DNA of 64,000 bases from Candidatus Flexifilum affinis (GTDB lineage Bacteria; Chloroflexota; Anaerolineae; Aggregatilineales; Phototrophicaceae): contig JADJPJ010000010.1 of NCBI GenBank assembly GCA_016713325.1, positions 124,001-188,000 of the forward strand, read 5' to 3'. The notes below the pieces were generated by a model, which did no database searches, was not told the DNA's origin, and saw only the letters and a list, made by a program, of their open reading frames with translations. A program made the position numbers and the translations under genes. Below, piece after piece: positions 59,390 through 64,000 of this stretch. Position 1 is the stretch's first letter, and every line of letters begins with the position of its first letter.

Positions 59390-61620
59390 TCGCCGTCAAG
59401 GAAGATCTCGTCTTTCTGAGTCTCGCCCCGCCCACCCGTCGCTACGCCACCGTCATCAACGGGTTTCCCGATCCCAATGAGGTCTACCGCGACGCCGAGG
59501 TCACCCTGCTGCGGACATTCCTCGACCGCCCAACCACCCACCAGTACCTCGACTTTCGCATCATCGATCTGGCCGGCCAGGAACTGCTGCACGTCGATAC
59601 CACCGGCGAACTGCCCTTGAGCGTCAACGACGTGAACGTCGCGGGCGAAGCGTACTTCAACCAGGCGATCGGCCTGCCCTCTACGCAGGTATTCATCTCC
59701 GACTACGATCTGGGACGGTCGGAAGGCGTGATCGACCAGCCCTACGTCCCCATCCTCTACTATTCCGTGCCACTGGAAGTCGATGGGGCCAACGTCGCCG
59801 TGCTGGTGGCCAAGGTCAGCCTCGAACCCCTGTTTTCGGATATCGCCTCGCGCAGCACCGCCCCGATCTACCTGGTGAACCGCGACGGTAGCTATCTGAT
59901 CAATCCCGACCCGAACAGGCTCTACGGGCGCATCCTGAACACCTTCGTGACCTTCGACGGCGAGCGTTCCCGCGAGGACGTCATCGCCATGTTCGGGAGC
60001 GATCAGGGCATCATCACCCAGTCGCCGGATCTGCCGGATACGCTGCAAGTTTACGTTCACATCCGGCCGGAAACGCAGATTTCGATCCGCTGGCTCCTCT
60101 TCCGGGCCATCCCGATCAGCGCCATCCTCGGAGAGGTGAATGACACCCAGCAGGTGGCCGTTCTGCTCTCTCTGCTCTCATTACTCGCCGCAATTCTGGT
60201 GGCCATTCTGCTGACGCGCAGCATTGTCCGGCCGATTCGCCAACTGTCGGAGGTGGCCGACAACGTTCGGCAGGGGCGCTGGGATGTGACCGTGCCCGGT
60301 ACCGGCGGACGTGACGAGATCGGGCATCTGGCCGACGCCTTCGACGGCATGCTCCGCGAACTCAAAGCTGTCTACGGCAGCCTGGAAGCACGGGTGGCCA
60401 GTCGCACCGCCGAGCTGTCCTCCGCCAACATCAAGCTGAGCGAGGCGAATCGCAAGGCCGAAGAAGCGAGCCGCGCCAAGTCGATTTTTCTCTCGAATAT
60501 GAGTCACGAACTGCGCACACCGCTGAACGTGATCATCGGCTATTCTCATTCCATGGTGGTCATGCCGCAGATGTTCAACAACGTCCCGATCCCCGAGACG
60601 TATCGTCCCTACCTGAAGCTGATCGAGGACAATGGCCATTATCTGATAGGCCTGATTAACGACATTCTGGATCTGAGCAAGATCGAGGCCGGCAAGCTCG
60701 AAATGGCGCCGAGCGTGGTCGATCTGCCGGAGATCTTCCGGGGCGTGCTGGCGACCGCCACCGGGCTGCTGAAGGACAAGGCGCTGCAACTTCGACCGGA
60801 CTATCCCGAAGATCTGCCGCTGGTCTGGGCCGACCCGATGCGCGTCCGCCAGATCATCCTGAATCTGCTGTCCAACGCCGTCAAGTTCACCAACAGCGGC
60901 AGCATCACCCTGCGCGCCAAGGTCACCGACGAGGTCTGGGTGTCTATTTCGGTCATCGACACCGGTATCGGTATTCCTGAAGATGCGCGCTCGGTGATCT
61001 TCGACCGCTTCCGGCAGATCAGCAGCGGCAAGTTCAGTGAAATCGAGGGCACCGGGTTGGGGCTGGACATCAGCAAGCAGTTGACACAACTGCACGGCGG
61101 CGACCTGTCGGTGATGAGCGAGGTGGGCAAAGGCAGCAAGTTCACCTTCACCCTGCCGGTCGCAACCCCGGAACAGCGCGCGAGCGCCGCCTCACCGGTG
61201 CAGTCGAACGAATCGTTCACCATTTTCGACCGGAGCGGCATGCTGGATCAGGAAGTGTTCTCTATCCTGCTGGTCGAAGATGAAGTGAGCATGCGCGAAC
61301 TGCTGCGCCGGGCGCTGGAAGTGGCCGGCTATATTGTGATTGATACGCATGACGGCGGGCAGGTGATGGAACTGGCGCTCGGCCTGCTGCCCAGCCTGAT
61401 CATCCTGGACGTCAACCTGCCTCACGTCAGCGGTTGGGATGTGATCGCGCAGTTGAAGAGCGACCCGACGACCGCCGATATTCCCGTCATTGTCTGCACC
61501 GCTTCGCCCGATCGGGCGCGCGCGAAGACGCTGGGGGCGGCCGACTTCATCGCCAAGCCGGCGACCCCGGAACAGGTCATCGACATCGTACGTGAGCGAC
61601 TGCTGCTTGTGGAGAAATAA
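59386..61620 (+). pseudogene. Hybrid histidine kinase, main part (Cache-HAMP-HisKA-HATPase-REC)
   Basis: The coding frame runs from about 59386, although its first ATG is 59617 inside the sensor domain. Order: Cache-like extracellular sensor, second membrane helix (VAVLLSLLSLLAAILVAILL), HAMP, coiled coil, HisKA with the phospho-His (SNMSHELRTPLNVIIGYS), ATP-binding domain (NLLSNAVKFTNSG, DTGIGIPED, GTGLGLDISKQL) and a receiver (ILLVEDEVSMREL, phospho-Asp in IILDVNLP). With the upstream piece it makes one protein of about 806 residues. Probably senses the sugar handled by the divergent importer or by the binding protein downstream. Confidence 0.82.
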
Positions 61621-61625
61621 CGGAC

Positions 61626-62039
61626 ATGGGCTATATCTTGCTCGTTGAAGACAACAAAGACAACGCGGATATGATCATCCATATTCTGACGTCCGCGCAT
61701 TACGAGGTACGCCATTTCACGCGCGGCCTCCTCGCCGCCAAAGAAGCGCGGCGCCAACTGCCCGACCTCATCCTGATGGATTTCAACCTGCCCGATGTCG
61801 ATGGACGGACTCTGAGTTTGGTACTGACGCAGCAACTGGGGGGCAGCAGCGCCCCGCCGATCATCGCCTGCACCGCGCGCGTCGGAAGCGTCGAGGCGAA
61901 GCTGGCCGAGCGCTTTGGCTGCTCCGCCTTTCTCCGAAAGCCCTTTTCTCCGGAAGACCTGCTCACGCTGGTGGATCGCTTCATCACCCCCCCTCTGCGG
62001 ACACCGCCCGTGCGGACGCCGCCGGCGCCGAACGAATGA
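61626..62039 (+). CDS. Single-domain response regulator
   Basis: 137 residues, 5 bp after the kinase, with a receiver only: ILLVEDNKDNADMI (acidic pocket), ILMDFNLPDVDG (phospho-Asp), IIACTAR and FLRKPFSPEDL (Lys), then a short Pro/Thr tail (PPLRTPPVRTPP). No DNA-binding output is present, so it would relay phosphate to another protein or act allosterically. Confidence 0.85.
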   Translation: MGYILLVEDNKDNADMIIHILTSAHYEVRHFTRGLLAAKEARRQLPDLILMDFNLPDVDGRTLSLVLTQQLGGSSAPPIIACTARVGSVEAKLAERFGCSAFLRKPFSPEDLLTLVDRFITPPLRTPPVRTPPAPNE

Positions 62040-62161
62040 CCGTCGCGCGCTGCGGCAGACCGCAGGTGGGGGCCGCCGGTCACCGGCAGCCGGCAGCGGG
62101 CCGCAAAAAGAATCGGGGTGTCGTCAAAAAGCGCAGTCTTAGACATGGGAAGATAGCTTAC

Positions 62162-63244
62162 ATGAAGACATTATTGGATCGACGGACTATTTTGCAGGGG
62201 GCTGCCGCCTCCCTCGGACTCGGTGGGATGCTGCCGTTCGCCGGCCTGCTGGCGAAAATCCCGCCGCGTCAGGAAGAGGCGCGGCCGCTGCGCGCCGCAA
62301 TGATGAACGATGGCCTGGTCGTGAGCTGGGGGGCGCAGGGCAAGCTGGCCGCCGAGCAGATGGGCCGCTGGCTGGGCGTGGAGATCGAGTGGTTCGACGG
62401 CAACCTCGACCTCAACCAGCAGCGCGCCAACATGCGAACCATCGCCGATGGCGACTGGGATTTCGTCGCCGTACAGCCGGGCAGCATCGGCACGCTGGTC
62501 GAATCGACCGAGAAGCTGACCCGGCGCGGCATCCCGGTGGTCGACATGGACACCCTGATCGCCCCGTTCCCCCTTCTTCGGGATATCGGCATCCTCACCT
62601 TCATCACCCCCGACAACGTCCTGATGGCCGAGAGCGTCGTCCAGGCGCTGGTCGACAAAATGGGCGGCGAGGGCAAGATCGCCCATACCTGGGGCCGCCA
62701 GGGTCACACCGGCGCGCAGGGCCGGGCGCAGGGCTTCTACAATATCATCCAGCACTACCCGAATATCGAAGTGGTGGACGACCAGCCGGGCGACTGGAAC
62801 GTCGAAATGACGACCGAGATCTGGGAGGTACTGCTGAATCGCCATCCTGATCTGAAGGCCGGTTTCCTGCATAATGATGATATGGCGCTGGCGGCGCGGC
62901 GCGTCGTCGAGCGCCACGGGATGCAGGATCAGGTGATTCTGGGCGGCGTGGATGCCATGATCCCGGCGATTCAGGCGGTGGGCGAAGGCCGGCTGCTGGC
63001 GACCGCGCGCAACTCGTCACCGCGCGTGCATGGCTGGGCGGTTCTGGCGGGCTACTACGCCGCGACCATGGGCATCGAACAGGCGAGACTGGACATCCCC
63101 CCGATGATTGTCGCCGATGGCACGCTGATCACGCTCGATATTCAGAGCGATCCCGAACTCGTCAATGAACCCTGGAAAATACGCGGTTATGGGCGAAACA
63201 ATCTCGATTCGTTTATTTGGGCGGAGCAGCAGCTCGTTTTCTGA
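62162..63244 (+). CDS. Tat-exported sugar-binding protein (periplasmic-binding family), probable sensor partner
   Basis: Start chosen at ATG 62162 because it begins a Tat signal (DRRTILQGAAASLGLGGM); longer starts place it internally. 360 residues with an RbsB-type fold: VEIEWFDGNLDLNQQRANMR, DWDFVAVQPGSIGTLVEST, GFLHNDDMALAARR and VILGGVDAMIPAIQAVGEG. It is not next to permeases but inside a kinase/receiver cluster, so it may present the ligand to a sensor kinase. Overlaps the next gene by 56 bp. Confidence 0.82.
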   Translation: MKTLLDRRTILQGAAASLGLGGMLPFAGLLAKIPPRQEEARPLRAAMMNDGLVVSWGAQGKLAAEQMGRWLGVEIEWFDGNLDLNQQRANMRTIADGDWDFVAVQPGSIGTLVESTEKLTRRGIPVVDMDTLIAPFPLLRDIGILTFITPDNVLMAESVVQALVDKMGGEGKIAHTWGRQGHTGAQGRAQGFYNIIQHYPNIEVVDDQPGDWNVEMTTEIWEVLLNRHPDLKAGFLHNDDMALAARRVVERHGMQDQVILGGVDAMIPAIQAVGEGRLLATARNSSPRVHGWAVLAGYYAATMGIEQARLDIPPMIVADGTLITLDIQSDPELVNEPWKIRGYGRNNLDSFIWAEQQLVF

Positions 63245-64000
63245 TCGACTGCCGCTCGGCCCCCGGTTTCTCCTGCTGGGGCTGATGGCTCTGGTGCTGG
63301 CGGCGCTGCTCATCCTCCAGGGGCAGTTCCAGGCGGCCTTGCGCCCGGTCGAAGCGGCGGTCCGGCAGGCCGGGGCGGTCGGCGATCTGGCCTGGGAGGT
63401 TGTCGCGGCCCGGCTGAGCGCCGAACGGTTCCTGGGCTCGGGGGCGCTCGACGACTATCGCGCCGGTGAAGCGGCCCTCAATGCGCTGGTGGAACGCCTC
63501 GACGCCGCGCCTCTGACTTCGCCTGCCCTCAACTACCTCCTCGTGCAGAATCTGGTCACGGCCGGCGTCGACTATGCCGGCGCCTTTCGCGCCCTGGGCG
63601 GTGGGCTTCACGGCGATGCGGATGGCCCGGCCGAGGCGCAGATCGCCATGCGCCAGAGCCTGGATTCGGCGACCCGGCTGTTGGATGCCGAAAACGCGGC
63701 GCTGTTCAACCAGAGTCTGGCCGGGGTCGAGGAATCGCTGCAATCGCTTGCCGGGACGATGCAGGCGCTGATCCTGCTGGTGCTGGCGCTGCTGATCGTT
63801 GGCTTTGCCCTGAGCACGGTCCTGGTGGTGTCCACCGGAAGACGCACGACCGCCTCGCTGCGGGGAATCGGTCAGGCCGCCAACGAGCTGACGATGGGCA
63901 ACTTTGGCGCGCGCATCGACCTGGTCGGCGAGCGCGATCCGGCCATCCGTCAGCTTGCCCTGGCCTTCAACCGCATGGCCGAGAACCTCGCGCTGGCTAT
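63189..64000 (+). CDS. HAMP-domain membrane sensor, probably a histidine kinase (3' truncated by the window)
   Basis: The frame is open from ATG 63189 to the window end (at least 270 codons). First membrane helix about residues 30-45 (LGLMALVLAALLILQ), a helical extracellular domain, second helix about residues 195-215 (ALILLVLALLIVGFAL), then the start of a HAMP domain (GIGQAANELTMGNFGARIDL, LALAFNRMAENLA). A kinase or chemoreceptor-like output is expected downstream. It overlaps the binding-protein gene by 56 bp, so coupled translation and joint function are likely. Confidence 0.75.
   Translation, partial: MGETISIRLFGRSSSSFSDRLPLGPRFLLLGLMALVLAALLILQGQFQAALRPVEAAVRQAGAVGDLAWEVVAARLSAERFLGSGALDDYRAGEAALNALVERLDAAPLTSPALNYLLVQNLVTAGVDYAGAFRALGGGLHGDADGPAEAQIAMRQSLDSATRLLDAENAALFNQSLAGVEESLQSLAGTMQALILLVLALLIVGFALSTVLVVSTGRRTTASLRGIGQAANELTMGNFGARIDLVGERDPAIRQLALAFNRMAENLALA

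Overview
The window is about 64 kb of high-GC bacterial DNA. The organism is most likely a Chloroflexota (Anaerolineae-like) bacterium. This is inferred from Ser/Thr/Pro linkers rich in TPSPT-type runs, very large secreted multidomain proteins, many sugar ABC transporters and a TIR/STAND/WD40 receptor. No rRNA, tRNA or CRISPR array is visible.

Layout. 1-15336: giant secreted proteins. A 5'-truncated protein has six 109-residue PPC repeats. A beta-helix protein carries a vanadium-haloperoxidase-like domain. A huge beta-helix/phospholipase-A2-like/beta-propeller/adhesin-repeat gene is broken by one frameshift and one in-frame stop. 15337-17160: a 1.17-kb insertion sequence with 14-bp inverted repeats, plus gene debris. 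17161-28926: an arabinoside-type carbohydrate locus (LacI joined in frame to a GH127-like enzyme, ABC importer, two hydrolase-like proteins). 28927-32271: small HTH protein, terminator, semialdehyde dehydrogenase, sialidase remnant, tandem-GNAT protein. 32448-39744: a TIR-STAND-membrane-WD40 protein and an exported WD40 protein.

40098-54103: a nucleoside salvage and catabolism locus built as two divergent operons around a GntR regulator. The minus operon has a LarA-like protein, a deaminase-like amidohydrolase, a uridine-phosphorylase-like enzyme, an ABC importer and three nucleoside deoxyribosyltransferase paralogues, one lacking its catalytic Glu. The plus operon has an MtnA-like isomerase, an MBL protein, an SDR, an adenosine-deaminase-family enzyme, an MTAP-family phosphorylase and a class II aldolase. 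Together these could carry a deaminate, phosphorolyse, isomerise, cleave route (a DHAP-shunt variant). This is the most interesting candidate system in the window.

54354-64000: a YtfQ-YtfR-YtfT-YjfF-type sugar importer on the minus strand. Divergent from it are a hybrid histidine kinase, a receiver protein, a Tat-type sugar-binding protein and a HAMP sensor cut by the window end.

At least five genes carry a single-base indel or in-frame stop although the conserved sequence continues on both sides (near 11427, 12445, 28178, 44209 and 59386). Either the assembly has residual indel errors or decay is unusually widespread. All functions are inferred from sequence motifs and context only.
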